The notes: generated by a model from the sequence alone, not told the origin. A DNA stretch of 42,337 nucleotides from an uncultured Geobacter sp. (GCA_903857795.1 CAIOGM010000087.1:1-42337), one strand, 5' to 3'; positions 17,709 to 25,894 are shown, counted from the stretch's first letter. Made by a program: numbers and translations.

Positions 17709-18479
17709 CTACCGGAACGAAACGATCAGCTTGGCCAGGAAAAAATCGGTTATGAGGATCAGCACCGACGAGAGGACCACGGTCCGCTTGGCGGCGTCTC
17801 CCACTCCGGCGGCTCCGCCGGAGGTATTGAGCCCCACGTAGCACCCCATCATGGCGATGATGAAGCCGAAGAGCAGCGGCTTCACCAGCCCCTCCAGGTA
17901 ATCGATGAAAAACATGAACTGAGTCAGGGAAGAGATGTACATGACCGGCTTTATCTCGTAGCCACCGGCGATGAGATAGCCCCCCACCAGGGAGACCGTA
18001 TCGGTCACCACGGTCAGGAGCGGCAGGGAAACGAGAATTGCCGCCAGGCGTGGCGCCACGAGCCGGCGGATCACGTCGGTCCCCTCCACCGCCATGGCGT
18101 CGATCTGCTCCGTCACCACCATGGTTCCCAGTTCGGCGGTAATGGCGGAACCGACCCGACCGGCCACCATGAGGGCCGAGAGGACCGGTCCGAGCTCCTT
18201 GACCATGGTGACCGCTACCATCCCCCCTACGTAGCTGGTTGCGGCAAAGGGCTTCAACTGGGCCAGAAACTGGAGGGCCATGACCATGCCGGTGAAGGTT
18301 CCGGTGAGGACGATGATGAAGAGGGAGCCGACTCCGATCCGGTCCAACTGCAGGGCAAACTCCCGGTAGTAGAAGGGGGGGGTGAAGAGCCGCGCCACAG
18401 TCTTGCCGGAGAGGAAGAAGAACTCCTGCAACTCCCAAAAGAGCGCCTTAAGACGTCCCATGCCTCTGGTCGCGGTCAC
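17709..18479 (-). CDS. MlaE-family ABC transporter permease
   Basis: 256 residues with about six membrane helices. It carries the conserved MlaE core VKELGPVLSALMVAGRVGSA followed by ITAELGTMVVTEQIDAMAVE, and a C-terminal part with GLNTSGGAAGVGDAAKRTVV. MlaE permeases move phospholipids between the membranes together with an MlaF ATPase and an MlaD substrate protein. Neither is found next to it here: the gene is the last of the ABC-F/lon/mlaE run and the next gene is on the other strand. The start is GTG and overlaps the lon stop by four bases. A standalone permease in a lon operon is unusual. Confidence 0.85.
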   Translation of the reverse strand: MTATRGMGRLKALFWELQEFFFLSGKTVARLFTPPFYYREFALQLDRIGVGSLFIIVLTGTFTGMVMALQFLAQLKPFAATSYVGGMVAVTMVKELGPVLSALMVAGRVGSAITAELGTMVVTEQIDAMAVEGTDVIRRLVAPRLAAILVSLPLLTVVTDTVSLVGGYLIAGGYEIKPVMYISSLTQFMFFIDYLEGLVKPLLFGFIIAMMGCYVGLNTSGGAAGVGDAAKRTVVLSSVLILITDFFLAKLIVSFR

Positions 18480-20806
18480 GCCGTCGACTCTTTGGCAAAG
18501 ATCTGGCCGAGGGCATCGCGGGCATCATCCAGGAAGACGAAGGTCATCTCCTCACGGACATGCCCGGGAACATCATCCAGGTCGGGGCGGTTGCGCTCCG
18601 GCACGAGGACCGTCCGGATCCCCGCCCGTCTGGCCGCCAGAACCTTCTCCTTGAGCCCGCCGATGGGGAGAACCCTCCCGGTGAGGCTGATTTCGCCGGT
18701 CATGGCCACATCCCGGCGGGCGATCCGCCCCGACAGGAGCGAGACAATTGCCGCCATCATGGCCACCCCGGCAGAGGGACCATCCTTGGGGATGCTCCCG
18801 GCCGGGACATGGATGTGGAGGTCAGACGCGGCGAAGAGTTCCTGGTTTACCCCGAATTCGTCGCCGTTAGCCCGGACAAAGGAGAGGGCGGCCCGGGCCG
18901 ACTCCTTCATCACCTCTCCTAACGAACCGGTGAGGATCAGCTCCCCCTTGCCGGCCATCCGGCTTGCCTCGATGAAGATGATATCTCCCCCCGCCTCCGT
19001 CCAAGCGAGGCCGGTGACCACCCCCACCCGGTCCCGGCCGGCGCTCACCTCGTCGTAGAATTTCCGGTGACCCAGGAACTCCTCCACCGTCTCGGGGGTC
19101 ACCTCATCCCGGAGGGGTTTCCCCTGAGTGATCTCCTTGGCCAGCTTGCGGCAGACGGCGGCGATGTTCCGCTGAAGATTCCTGACACCCGCCTCACGAG
19201 TGTAGTCGCGGATGATGCGGTGAATCGCCTCCCGGGTAAAGGTCGGCGGGCAGTTTGCCAGACCGTTCTCCTCCGTCTCCCGCTGGATGAGGTAGCGGAA
19301 GGCGATCTGTTCTTTCTCTTCATCAGTGTAGCCGGAGAGGGAGATGATCTCCATCCTGTCCCGCAAGGGGGCGGGGACAGGATCAAGCTGGTTGGCTGTG
19401 GTGATAAACATCACGTTGGAGAGATTGAAGGGAACATCCAGGTAGTGGTCGGTGAAAGAGAAGTTCTGCTCCGGATCCAGCACCTCCAGGAGGGCGCTGG
19501 CCGGGTCCCCCCGGAAGTCCAGGCCGATCTTGTCCACCTCATCCAGCATGAAGACCGGGTTGTTGCTCCCGCAGCGGGAAATCTCCTGGATGATCCTCCC
19601 CGGCATTGCGCCGATGTAGGTCCGCCGATGCCCGCGGATCTCCGCCTCGTCCCGCATCCCGCCGAAGGAGACCCGAATGAATTTGCGTCCCAAGGCCCGG
19701 GCGATGGAGCGCCCCAGGCTGGTCTTGCCGACCCCTGGTGGGCCCACGAAACAGAGGATCGGCCCCTTCATCTGCGCCTTGAGAGAGCGGACCGCCAGGT
19801 ATTCAAGGATTCGCTCCTTTACCTTCTTCAGGTCATAGTGGTCTTCGTCAAGCACCGTCTCGGCCTGGTTGATATCCTTGTTGTCCAGGGTGGCGCTCTG
19901 CCACGGCATCCCTGACAGGTACTCCAGGTAGGTCCGGGATACGGTGTGCTCCGGCGACATGGGGTTGATCCGTTCCAACCGCTTCAGCTCCTTGTCCGCC
20001 ACCTTCTTGACCTCTTCGGGCATTCCGGCGTCGTCGAGCTTCTTTCGCAACTCCGCCAACTCCGCCCCTTTGGTCTCCTCCTCTCCCAGTTCCTCTTTGA
20101 TCTGCTTCATCTGTTCCCGGAGTAGGTACTCCTTCTGGGTCTTCTCCACCCGCCGGTTCACCTCCTGGGCCACCTCCCCCTTCACTTGGAGCCGTTTGAC
20201 CTCGTTGGTCAGATGGATATAGACCTTCTTGAGTCGCTCCAGCGGGTCCACCGTCTCCAAGAGCTGTTGACGCTCGTCCACGGAGAGGGGGACATAGAGG
20301 GCCACCAGGTCCGACAGGTGGGCCGGGCTGTCGATAAAGTCAATCATCTTCATGACATCATCAGGGAGGGGACGCCCATAGGAGAGGGCAATCTTGAGCA
20401 GGCCGTTGAGGCTGTGGATGAGGGCATCGGAGACCATGGTCTTCTCGAAAAATTCCCGCACAGACTCAACTCTCGCCAGGAGGAACGGGTTCTCCTGGAT
20501 CACCGCCTTGAGCCGGACCCGGACCTGCCCCTCCAACATCACCTTGGCCCCATCATCGGAGAGCATGACGATCTGGCTCACCTTGCAGACCGTACCGATG
20601 TCGTGAAAACCGCCAGGCTCTTCGCCCGAGCCGTCCCTCCGGGCAAAGAGGGCGATGAGCGAATCGAACTGAAACGCCTTCTCGAAGGGGAGTCGCTCCT
20701 CCCGCTTCAGGTAGAGCGGAAAGACCATGAAAGGGAAAACGACCAGCTCTTTCAGGACAAAGACCGGCAGAATCTCGGGGATGGTGATATGTGCGTTACC
20801 CGGCAT
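18476..20806 (-). CDS. lon: ATP-dependent Lon protease
   Basis: 776 residues from the ATG at 20806 (GGGAG upstream), close to E. coli Lon (784). Order: N-terminal LON substrate-binding domain (about 10-200), coiled coil (about 200-290), AAA+ domain with Walker [12 protein letters not shown] and Walker [11 protein letters not shown] plus the sensor and arginine region, then the proteolytic domain with catalytic Ser in [11 protein letters not shown] and Lys in [13 protein letters not shown]. Lon degrades damaged and regulatory proteins in the cytoplasm. The start lies inside the end of the ABC-F gene (11-bp overlap) and the stop overlaps the mlaE-like gene. Geobacter species often have more than one Lon; which paralogue this is cannot be told here. 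Confidence 0.95.
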   Translation of the reverse strand: MPGNAHITIPEILPVFVLKELVVFPFMVFPLYLKREERLPFEKAFQFDSLIALFARRDGSGEEPGGFHDIGTVCKVSQIVMLSDDGAKVMLEGQVRVRLKAVIQENPFLLARVESVREFFEKTMVSDALIHSLNGLLKIALSYGRPLPDDVMKMIDFIDSPAHLSDLVALYVPLSVDERQQLLETVDPLERLKKVYIHLTNEVKRLQVKGEVAQEVNRRVEKTQKEYLLREQMKQIKEELGEEETKGAELAELRKKLDDAGMPEEVKKVADKELKRLERINPMSPEHTVSRTYLEYLSGMPWQSATLDNKDINQAETVLDEDHYDLKKVKERILEYLAVRSLKAQMKGPILCFVGPPGVGKTSLGRSIARALGRKFIRVSFGGMRDEAEIRGHRRTYIGAMPGRIIQEISRCGSNNPVFMLDEVDKIGLDFRGDPASALLEVLDPEQNFSFTDHYLDVPFNLSNVMFITTANQLDPVPAPLRDRMEIISLSGYTDEEKEQIAFRYLIQRETEENGLANCPPTFTREAIHRIIRDYTREAGVRNLQRNIAAVCRKLAKEITQGKPLRDEVTPETVEEFLGHRKFYDEVSAGRDRVGVVTGLAWTEAGGDIIFIEASRMAGKGELILTGSLGEVMKESARAALSFVRANGDEFGVNQELFAASDLHIHVPAGSIPKDGPSAGVAMMAAIVSLLSGRIARRDVAMTGEISLTGRVLPIGGLKEKVLAARRAGIRTVLVPERNRPDLDDVPGHVREEMTFVFLDDARDALGQIFAKESTA

Positions 20807-22760
20807 GGCAGCTCTCCCATTGTGAGTACAAGTCGGCGATCTGTTCCGTGAGTTGGAGGTGAAGCTCGCCTCCCCGACGGGCCTGCTCGGGATCGGCAAA
20901 AAAGGAGGAGTCGGCCATCTTTAGCTCCAGGGCGGAAAGCTCCATCTCCCACCGTTCGATCTCCCGCTCGAGCTCCGTAAGCTGTTTTTTGCGACCGCTC
21001 TCTTCTTTTTGACGCTGCTTCTCCTCCTCCCGGCGGCGGAGACGTTCATCTTTGGCCAGAGGTGGGAGCGGCGCCGGGGTTGAAAGCGGGGAAGAACCCG
21101 AGGTGGTTGCAGGGGCGAGGTATGCCTCGCCCCTGCGGACGCTCTCCACGACACCTACCTCTTCTCTTTTTCGGGCCAGGAAGTACTCGTAATCTCCCTG
21201 GTACGAAGCGACGCCCCCGCCTTCCACCTCGACCACGCGGGTAGCCAGATGGTCGATGAAGTAGCGGTCGTGGGAGACAAAGATGACTGTTCCGCCGAAG
21301 GAGCTGAGGGCATCCAGCAGCACTTCTTTGCTGTTCAGATCCAGGTGATTGGTGGGCTCATCCATGAGGAGGAGGTTGGAGGGACGCAGCAGCATCTTTG
21401 CCAGGGCCAGTCGGTTCTTCTCCCCTCCCGAGAGGACCCCCACCCGCTTGTGAATATCATCACCGGAGAAGAGGAATGCGCCGAGGATGTCGCGGAGCCG
21501 GGGGACCGAGTCATAGGGGGCGTCAGCCAGGAGCTCATCATAGGCCGAGCGGTCGCCGGTGAGCACATCCGCCTGGTCCTGGGCAAAGTAGTCCATGGCC
21601 ACATTGGCCCCCGTGATCCGCTCGCCCGACTGGAATTCTCCGCCGGCCAAGATCCTCATGAGGGTCGACTTTCCGGCACCGTTATGTCCGACCAGGGCGA
21701 TCCGCTCCCCTTTCTCCACGGTCAGATCAACGCCGTCGAGGACCACCTTGGGGCCGTACGCCCTGGTAACATTCTTCAACTCCATGGCGATTCGTCCGCT
21801 CTTGGGGGCTTCCGGAAAGGTGAAGCGGATCCGCTTCCTCTCCGGCGGGATGACGATCCGTTCCACCTTCTCCAGCTGCTTGATCCGGGACTGGACCAGC
21901 GACGCCTTGTTGGCGTTATAGCGGAAGCGCCGGATGAAATCCTCCATTGCCGCCACCTCCTCGTCCTGGCGGCGCTTGGCCTCCCGGAGCGCAGCGAGTC
22001 GCTCCTCACGAAGCGTCAGGTAGCGGGTATAGGAGCAGTGGTAGTCGGTGAGGGTATGGTTCCAGACTTCGGTTATCCGGGAACAGACACAGTCGAGAAA
22101 GAAACGGTCATGGGAGACGAGGATCACCGAATAGGGATAGCCGCAGAGGTACTCTTCCAGCCAGTTACGGGCCTCGATATCCAGGTGATTGGTGGGCTCG
22201 TCCAGAAGGAGGACGTTGGGTTTCTTGAGGAGGAGCTTGGCGAGGGCGATCCGCATCTGCCAGCCCCCGGAGAACTCGCTGCACTCCCGCTCCCAGTCGC
22301 CGGGAAGAAAACCGAGTCCGCGGAGTACTGTCCCCACCTCCGCCTCCATGGTGAACCCCCCCCTCTGGCGGAACTCCTCCTGAAGTTGCCCGAACCGGTC
22401 TAGGAGCGCGTCGTGATCGGATTCTTCGGCGGGACTCTCCCCTAGGCGCAGGGTCAGCTCCGCCAGCTCCTTCTCGATGGCCTGCAACTCTTCCAAAGCA
22501 GAGAGCGCCTCGTTAAAGAGGGAGCGCCCTCTCGTGGTGAGTCCCTCTTGGGGAAGGTAGCCGGTTGTGGCGCCCCGGGCGTACTGGAGGGCTCCGGATG
22601 ATGACTCCACCTGCCCGGCAATTATCCGCATGAGGGTAGACTTGCCGGCGCCGTTGTCCCCCACAAGTCCCACCCGTTCCCCCTTCTTCAGGTGCCAGGT
22701 GATGTCGGTGAAGAGCGGTTTGCCGGCGAACTCTTTGGTGAGGTTTATGAGATGCAGCAT
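20796..22760 (-). CDS. ABC-F family ATPase
   Basis: 654 residues from the ATG at 22760 ([17 protein letters not shown]), which begins the first ABC domain; longer starts add unlikely sequence. Two ABC domains lack membrane helices. The first has Walker [13 protein letters not shown], signature [15 protein letters not shown] and Walker [13 protein letters not shown]. The second has [28 protein letters not shown] and [12 protein letters not shown]. They are joined by a charged P-site-tRNA-interaction linker of about 80 residues, and a C-terminal coiled coil of about 100 residues follows. ABC-F proteins act on the ribosome rather than in transport; the linker and C-terminal coil resemble the YheS/Uup type. 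It overlaps lon by 11 bp. No ribosome-binding site is obvious. Confidence 0.88.
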   Translation of the reverse strand: MLHLINLTKEFAGKPLFTDITWHLKKGERVGLVGDNGAGKSTLMRIIAGQVESSSGALQYARGATTGYLPQEGLTTRGRSLFNEALSALEELQAIEKELAELTLRLGESPAEESDHDALLDRFGQLQEEFRQRGGFTMEAEVGTVLRGLGFLPGDWERECSEFSGGWQMRIALAKLLLKKPNVLLLDEPTNHLDIEARNWLEEYLCGYPYSVILVSHDRFFLDCVCSRITEVWNHTLTDYHCSYTRYLTLREERLAALREAKRRQDEEVAAMEDFIRRFRYNANKASLVQSRIKQLEKVERIVIPPERKRIRFTFPEAPKSGRIAMELKNVTRAYGPKVVLDGVDLTVEKGERIALVGHNGAGKSTLMRILAGGEFQSGERITGANVAMDYFAQDQADVLTGDRSAYDELLADAPYDSVPRLRDILGAFLFSGDDIHKRVGVLSGGEKNRLALAKMLLRPSNLLLMDEPTNHLDLNSKEVLLDALSSFGGTVIFVSHDRYFIDHLATRVVEVEGGGVASYQGDYEYFLARKREEVGVVESVRRGEAYLAPATTSGSSPLSTPAPLPPLAKDERLRRREEEKQRQKEESGRKKQLTELEREIERWEMELSALELKMADSSFFADPEQARRGGELHLQLTEQIADLYSQWESCHAG

Positions 22761-22882
22761 TGTCTGGGGTCCCGGGTTCCTGATACAGGATGAAACTGCG
22801 GAGTCATTGTGTAATAGACTCCATGATTTGTCAAACTTACAGTGATTAATGTCTCGCAGGAGAGGCATTCTGTAAAAACTGG

Positions 22883-22911
22883 TTTACAAAGAAAAGGCAA
22901 TGCTGTATATT
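22883..22911 (+). promoter_or_regulatory. Sigma-70 promoter of tRNA-Arg
   Basis: TTTACA (22883-22888), a 17-bp spacer and TATATT (22906-22911) form a near-consensus promoter. Transcription would start near 22918, about 24 bp before the tRNA. It also lies just outside the divergent ABC-F gene. Confidence 0.75.
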
Positions 22912-22941
22912 CCGGACTCCTTACGGGAATAGCACGACAAT

Positions 22942-23018
22942 GCGCTCGTAGCTCAGCTGGATAGAGCAACGGACTACGAATCCGTAGGTCGGGGGTTCGA
23001 ATCCCTCCGGGCGCACCA
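22942..23018 (+). tRNA. tRNA-Arg (anticodon ACG)
   Basis: 77 nt with encoded CCA. The acceptor stem GCGCTCG/CGGGCGC, D arm, anticodon stem ACGGA/TCCGT with loop CTACGAA (anticodon ACG, read as ICG after modification), and T arm with GGTTCGAATCC all fold. The 3' part, from 22973, is repeated at 30672, so this tRNA is the attachment site of the element that follows; the tRNA itself stays intact. Confidence 0.97.
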
Positions 23019-23019
23019 A
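22973..23019 (+). repeat. Attachment site attL (47-bp core copy 1)
   Basis: Anticodon loop to CCA of the intact tRNA-Arg plus one A; identical to 30672-30718. Flanks differ on both sides (GG before and T after here; AA before and A after in copy 2), which sets the repeat edges. Confidence 0.92.
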
Positions 23020-23028
23020 TAAAAACAA

Positions 23029-23060
23029 AGACTTAGCCGATTCGGTTAGGTCTTTTTTTT
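23029..23060 (+). terminator. Terminator after tRNA-Arg, carried by the element
   Basis: An 11-bp stem with two G-U pairs (23029-23039 with 23043-23053) is followed by a run of eight T. Because it lies inside the element, it replaces the chromosome's own tRNA terminator, which should be the one at 30736-30768. Confidence 0.8.
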
Positions 23061-23083
23061 GTTCTTTTTAATCGTATTCGGAG

Positions 23084-23105
23084 CACGGGTTCCATTTGGG
23101 TTCAG
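23084..23105 (+). repeat. Integrase arm-type site, left copy
   Basis: A 22-bp word (CACGGGTTCC then ATTTGGGTTCAG) identical in sequence and direction to 30531-30552 near the other element end. It lies 65 bp inside attL. Paired identical words inside both attachment sites are what tyrosine integrase arm sites look like. Confidence 0.6.
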
Positions 23106-23520
23106 CCAGGGGAAAAGAGGGACGATAAAACCGGTATCCCCTGACAGGTCCGGTCGGCGTGGTTCAAGGTATAGAACTTGAAAGGTTTACAGCGACGCAC
23201 CATAGAAGACTGTAAAGCAGTTTTGAGGGGTGACAAACTTTTATAGGGGTATTTTTGGGGGTATCTACCAAAAGTATATGCTTCAAGATACTGATATAAA
23301 ACGTTTTTTTGATCTAGATCGATACCTTGTGGAGGGGTCTACTTGCTTTTTCAGGGTGAAAACGGTGTAAATGGTCCCCCCTGGTGAGGTCCGGCCCGTC
23401 ATCTCCCCATGATGATGAGCGCCGCCGGTGTCGTTGTTTCGGATCATGGCGAGGAGCGGGCGGTGGAGCTCCGGTGGGAGAGCGGAGAGGGTGCGGAGTT
23501 GACGCTCAGGGATGGTCCCT
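23106..23520. other. Non-coding left end of the element
   Basis: No credible gene on either strand. AT-rich stretches (for example around 23230-23330, with a 10-bp palindrome GATCTAGATC) and poly-G/T runs are seen, then a GC-rich part from about 23384. A plus-strand frame at 23384-23938 has no ribosome-binding site and is antisense to better-supported frames. Confidence 0.5.
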
Positions 23521-23533
23521 ACTGACCCATGGG

Positions 23534-23793
23534 TCAGTCGAGATTCAATCGTGTTCGCGGAATGGTTTTCTCGTTGACGTTGAACTGTTCGGCGAGGGAT
23601 TCCGCCGTTTTGGGGAGGACATTTTGTCCACCCGAAAAATCACGGTTTTCTCGTTGCTGCCGGTGAGGGAGGCGGCTTGTTGGGAGGCGGTTTTGTTGGG
23701 CTCCCGTTCTGGAATTATTTCCATAACGGATTCTTTCGGTTTGCCTGGGGCCGTACCGCGTAACGATCTTCGCGACGAGCGGGTGGTGGTCAA
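23534..23793 (-). pseudogene. Decayed HTH/ParB-like gene fragments in two frames
   Basis: Two HTH-like segments sit in different minus-strand frames. One reads NKTASQQAASLTGSNEKTV and the other LPKTAESLAEQFNVNEKTI; both follow the KTA--LA----V-EKTV pattern of HTH units in plasmid/phage ParB-like and DNA-modification-associated proteins. No single frame holds both, so at least one frameshift or a fusion of remnants is implied. It begins directly after the 80-residue Cys protein (overlapping its stop) and ends in a palindrome at 23521-23538. It could alternatively be one short real protein (23545-23793, TTG start). Confidence 0.4.
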
Positions 23794-24032
23794 TCCATCG
23801 GCTCGAACTGGATGCCGTGGTCGCCGGGGTAAGCGTCATGATGGTCATTTACCCCGTCAAGAATTTCCTGTGGTATGCCATCGGGGAAGGCTGCGCATGT
23901 ATGCTCCCGCAGGTAATTGCGGCAAAGGAAACAGGTAGATTCCGAGTATAGCTCTTCCTCTTCTCCGTCTACGACAACGATATCATCGGGTTTTCTCTCG
24001 GAGAATGATATTATTTCAGGGTGTTTTCTCAT
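23790..24032 (-). CDS. Small conserved-type protein with CxxC and AFPDGIP motif
   Basis: 80 residues with a good ribosome-binding site (GGGAGG, 10 bases before the ATG). The C-terminal half has CFLCRNYLREHTCAAFPDGI, then GVNDHHDAYPGDHGIQFEP. I recognise this as a recurring small bacterial protein pattern, CxxC, then CxAFPdGIP, then DH and PGDxGIxFEP, found in many genomes with no known function. The cysteines could bind a metal. It lies 18 bp after the ParB-like frame and is probably co-transcribed with it. Confidence 0.75.
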   Translation of the reverse strand: MRKHPEIISFSERKPDDIVVVDGEEEELYSESTCFLCRNYLREHTCAAFPDGIPQEILDGVNDHHDAYPGDHGIQFEPMD

Positions 24033-24050
24033 GGTTCATATGCCTCCCGG

Positions 24051-24480
24051 CTATAGATCAACCCCGTCCAGCGTAGCCACCACATTATCTTTCGATTCTT
24101 CCATATTAAAGCCTCTCTTGCGCACCATATCACCAGCACCGGCAGAGTCAACAGAATCCGCCTGTACGGGCTCCGGTGGCCGATTCTGTGTATATGCACG
24201 AAACCTCCCACGTTGCCCTGTACGGCCTTCGGTGGCGACGGGTGATACTCTGCCATGCATGGTGCGTGGCGAGACACCTGCAAGCTTTGCGGCTATGTAT
24301 CGGGATTTGCCTTCTTCGAATGCGTTGGGGTCTGGAACATGTGGCAATGTTGCCACCTCTTCCACTTTCCTCTCTGTGAACGTGGTGAGGTTCTGTTTGT
24401 TTGTGCAACGTTGCACAAACAGAATTATCCGCCGGTTTCCTGATCTGTCTCTCCTTCGCCTCCACCTTCAACTCGTCCAT
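24051..24480 (-). pseudogene. ParB/HTH-like gene, probably frameshifted at its N-terminus
   Basis: From a GTG at 24416 a 121-residue frame runs to 24051. It contains VEEVATLPHVPDPNAFEEGK, then SRYIAAKLAGVSPRTMHG, an HTH, followed by VATEGRTGQRGRFRAYTQN, close to the RTGxDGxxR tails of plasmid ParB-like proteins. The GTG has no ribosome-binding site and lies inside a perfect palindrome. A different frame begins with ATG at 24480 (MDELKVEAKERQIRKPADNS, then VCATLHKQ) and could be the true N-terminus, joined by a frameshift near 24390-24410. Either the protein is short with a weak GTG start or the gene is broken. The intact stop and close spacing to the 80-residue gene support past or present expression. 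Confidence 0.45.
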
Positions 24481-24863
24481 CTGGTCGGTGGCTCAAAACT
24501 GAGCCGCCAGAATAGGAGTCACTCAGTTTTGAAAACTCAGTGATCCACTCAGCTCGTTACCGTTTGAACTGGTAACGGTGGGCTTTGAAATGCGACACTT
24601 TCAGATAAGTGATCCAAAGTCACTTATCCGCTCAACGCATAATTGCGCTCAGTGATCCGGCCCAGGTGGTGGCGCAAAATTGCACCGCGAAACAGAAGAG
24701 CCGCTACTGGACAATTGTGTAGTAGTGATTCGGTGGTGGGAATCTGAGAACAATTGTTCTCAATGGGACCAACTGGTCCCAAACGAGAAGAGCCGCCCCC
24801 GGTGAAGGAGCGGCCCTGCTGCTGCCGGGAGGTGATCCCCGTGACGGATGGAACTGTAGTTCC
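24341..24863. repeat. Cluster of about ten different short palindromes
   Basis: Inverted repeats with 0-9 nt centres, all of different sequence: 24341-24356 (GTGGCAA/TTGCCAC), 24399-24420 (perfect 22 bp, half GTTTGTGCAAC), 24487-24508 (GGTGGCTCA/TGAGCCGCC, one wobble), 24555-24577 (CGTTACC/GGTAACG), 24604-24628 (GATAAGTGA/TCACTTATC), 24671-24686 (GGCGCAA/TTGCACC, one wobble), 24704-24725 (imperfect, centre ACAATTGT), 24745-24762 (perfect 18 bp, half TGAGAACAA), 24764-24781 (TGGGACCA/TGGTCCCA) and 24850-24863 (GGAACT/AGTTCC). A related perfect 18-bp one is at 23521-23538 (half ACTGACCCA). AGTGATCC recurs three times and AGAAGAGCCGC twice between them. Most of 24481-25154 has no credible gene. 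Confidence 0.85.
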
Positions 24864-24867
24864 CGCC

Positions 24868-25180
24868 ATAGGGTAATCTTAGGGTCACCTTGTGGTAATC
24901 TTGCGGTGATGCTCCCTTTTTTATTGGCTCTCTTTCCTCGCTTTTTCCCCAGGAGCGAGACGACAAAACCGCTCGGAACTGGTAGCCCTGAGCGGTTCCG
25001 TGGTTGCCCAACCCTGTTGTAATCTTGCTGCGATTCGGGAGGTGGTCCCGCCGCCAACCTTACCGTGATGTTACCGTAAACCGTACCGTGATGTTACCGT
25101 TCAACGTGAGTTTTCCCGAGTAGTTTCAAATTGGAGTTTTTTGGAGTAGTCGCCCTATCCTGCTGTAATCTTGCCGTGGT
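24868..25180. repeat. Iteron-like direct repeats
   Basis: A 17-bp word TACCGTGATGTTACCGT is present at 25061-25077 and 25084-25100 (period 23 bp). On the minus strand GCAAGATTAC followed by an ACAGG-like end occurs three times (around 24890, 25020 and 25168), with a fourth TAAGATTACCC near 24871. The last GCAAGATTAC copy is the C-terminal coding end of the Mor-like gene. Such direct repeats in a non-coding stretch of a helicase-carrying element suggest a replication origin or operator array. Confidence 0.6.
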
Positions 25181-25460
25181 CCCGCTTCTTCCGCTGACTC
25201 ATCCGATGGATGTATCGAAACCGGCTCCTGCTGATTCCGTATTCCAGGCAGAGCCGTTGCAACTCTTCGCCGTTGTTGAACCGCTCCATCATAGTCGTGT
25301 CCCGATCCTTCCGGCGTTGCTTGCCAGAAACATAAATCTGTTGCCCCTCGAAGCAGTCAAGGAAGGAATCCCGCACCAATGGAATAAGCCCGTGGGGGAG
25401 TCCGTTTTCAAGGAGCATGTCAAGGTATACGTCAAGCGGTTCCGTCTGCTCTCCGGGCAT
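25155..25460 (-). CDS. Mor/C-like HTH transcription regulator
   Basis: 101 residues with AGAGG eight bases before the ATG. The second half, from about residue 40, has QQIYVSGKQRRKDRDTTMME followed by FNNGEELQRLCLEYGISRSR. This resembles Mor/C-type phage regulators, where a Q-YIP-like strand is followed by a loop and an HTH (N-EEL---YGIS---). The C-terminus is basic (RMSQRKKRDHGKITAG). The likely role is control of element genes or early transcription, by analogy with Mu Mor. It stands between the hairpin at 25503-25539 and the repeat-rich non-coding region, towards which it reads. Confidence 0.6.
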   Translation of the reverse strand: MPGEQTEPLDVYLDMLLENGLPHGLIPLVRDSFLDCFEGQQIYVSGKQRRKDRDTTMMERFNNGEELQRLCLEYGISRSRFRYIHRMSQRKKRDHGKITAG

Positions 25461-25502
25461 CCTGTTGGCCTCTCTGCGTGTCCTGGTGAGATAGAGGGGG
25501 GA

Positions 25503-25539
25503 GGGGACGCCGCAAACCCTTGCTGGTCACGGCGTCCCC
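25503..25539. other. 10-bp-stem hairpin between two small genes
   Basis: GGGGACGCCG (25503-25512) pairs with CGGCGTCCCC (25530-25539) around a 17-nt loop. It lies between the 56-residue gene and the Mor-like gene on the minus strand. A T run exists only on the plus side (TCGGTTTT), so in the minus direction it is more likely an mRNA structure than a terminator. Confidence 0.6.
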
Positions 25540-25578
25540 TCGGTTTTGATGATGTAATACTCTGCCAATTAGGACGGG

Positions 25579-25749
25579 TTACGCGGTAACGTCGGCGGTC
25601 TGGTGGGTGTCTGCATCACAAAGTTCGGCAATCTTCAACAGGTTGTCCAGCACCGTGACGAGGTCGCCGTATCCCCATTCCGTCAAGCATTCTTCAACTT
25701 GCGGTATCGCCTCGGCAACGAGTGCCTGTATCTGCTTCGTGTCAAGCAT
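25579..25749 (-). CDS. Small acidic protein, 56 residues
   Basis: ATG at 25749 with a near-perfect ribosome-binding site (GGAGGAGT, seven bases away) and stop TAA at 25579. The peptide starts MLDTKQIQALVAEAIPQVEE and continues with an amphipathic helix (YGDLVTVLDNLLKIAEL), ending in a polar tail. It looks helical and acidic; no family recognised. It lies downstream of the SF3 helicase across a long inverted repeat. The strength of the Shine-Dalgarno and the coding look are the main support. Confidence 0.6.
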   Translation of the reverse strand: MLDTKQIQALVAEAIPQVEECLTEWGYGDLVTVLDNLLKIAELCDADTHQTADVTA

Positions 25750-25790
25750 GGCCTACTCCTCCCTGGTGGATGAATGGTTAAAACTCTGCA

Positions 25791-25888
25791 ATGTATAGTT
25801 GAACAGTTGAAGGGCAAATCCCATTCTTTTCTAGGAAATTTTCTCTAAGGACTTTAGGGGAATAGCCTTCAACTGTTCAACTATACAT
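25791..25888. repeat. Perfect 23-bp inverted repeat around a 52-bp AT-rich spacer
   Basis: 25791-25813 (starts ATGTATAGTTGAACAG) is the exact reverse complement of 25866-25888. The spacer (25814-25865) is AT-rich. The unit lies seven bases from the helicase stop codon and 41 bp before the start of the 56-residue gene. It would make a 23-bp stem in the transcript. It could be a MITE-like insertion, a processing stem, or a protein-binding pair; no target duplication is evident. Confidence 0.9.
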
Positions 25889-25894
25889 GGGTAC

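Noticed and set aside
17562-19058. 498-codon plus-strand frame over the mlaE-like and lon genes
   Set aside because: Low-complexity His/Arg/Gly-rich translation typical of antisense frames; overlaps two certain genes.
21249-22403. 384-codon plus-strand frame over the ABC-F gene
   Set aside because: Antisense of a certain gene, with no recognisable domain.
23384-23938. 184-codon plus-strand frame in the element
   Set aside because: No ribosome-binding site; overlaps the CxxC protein gene and HTH remnants on the other strand, which have family-like wording.
24704-25057. 117-codon minus-strand frame across palindromes and iterons
   Set aside because: Composition is unlike protein (Pro/Gly/Ser/Arg runs), no ribosome-binding site, and competing frames of similar length exist in the same DNA.
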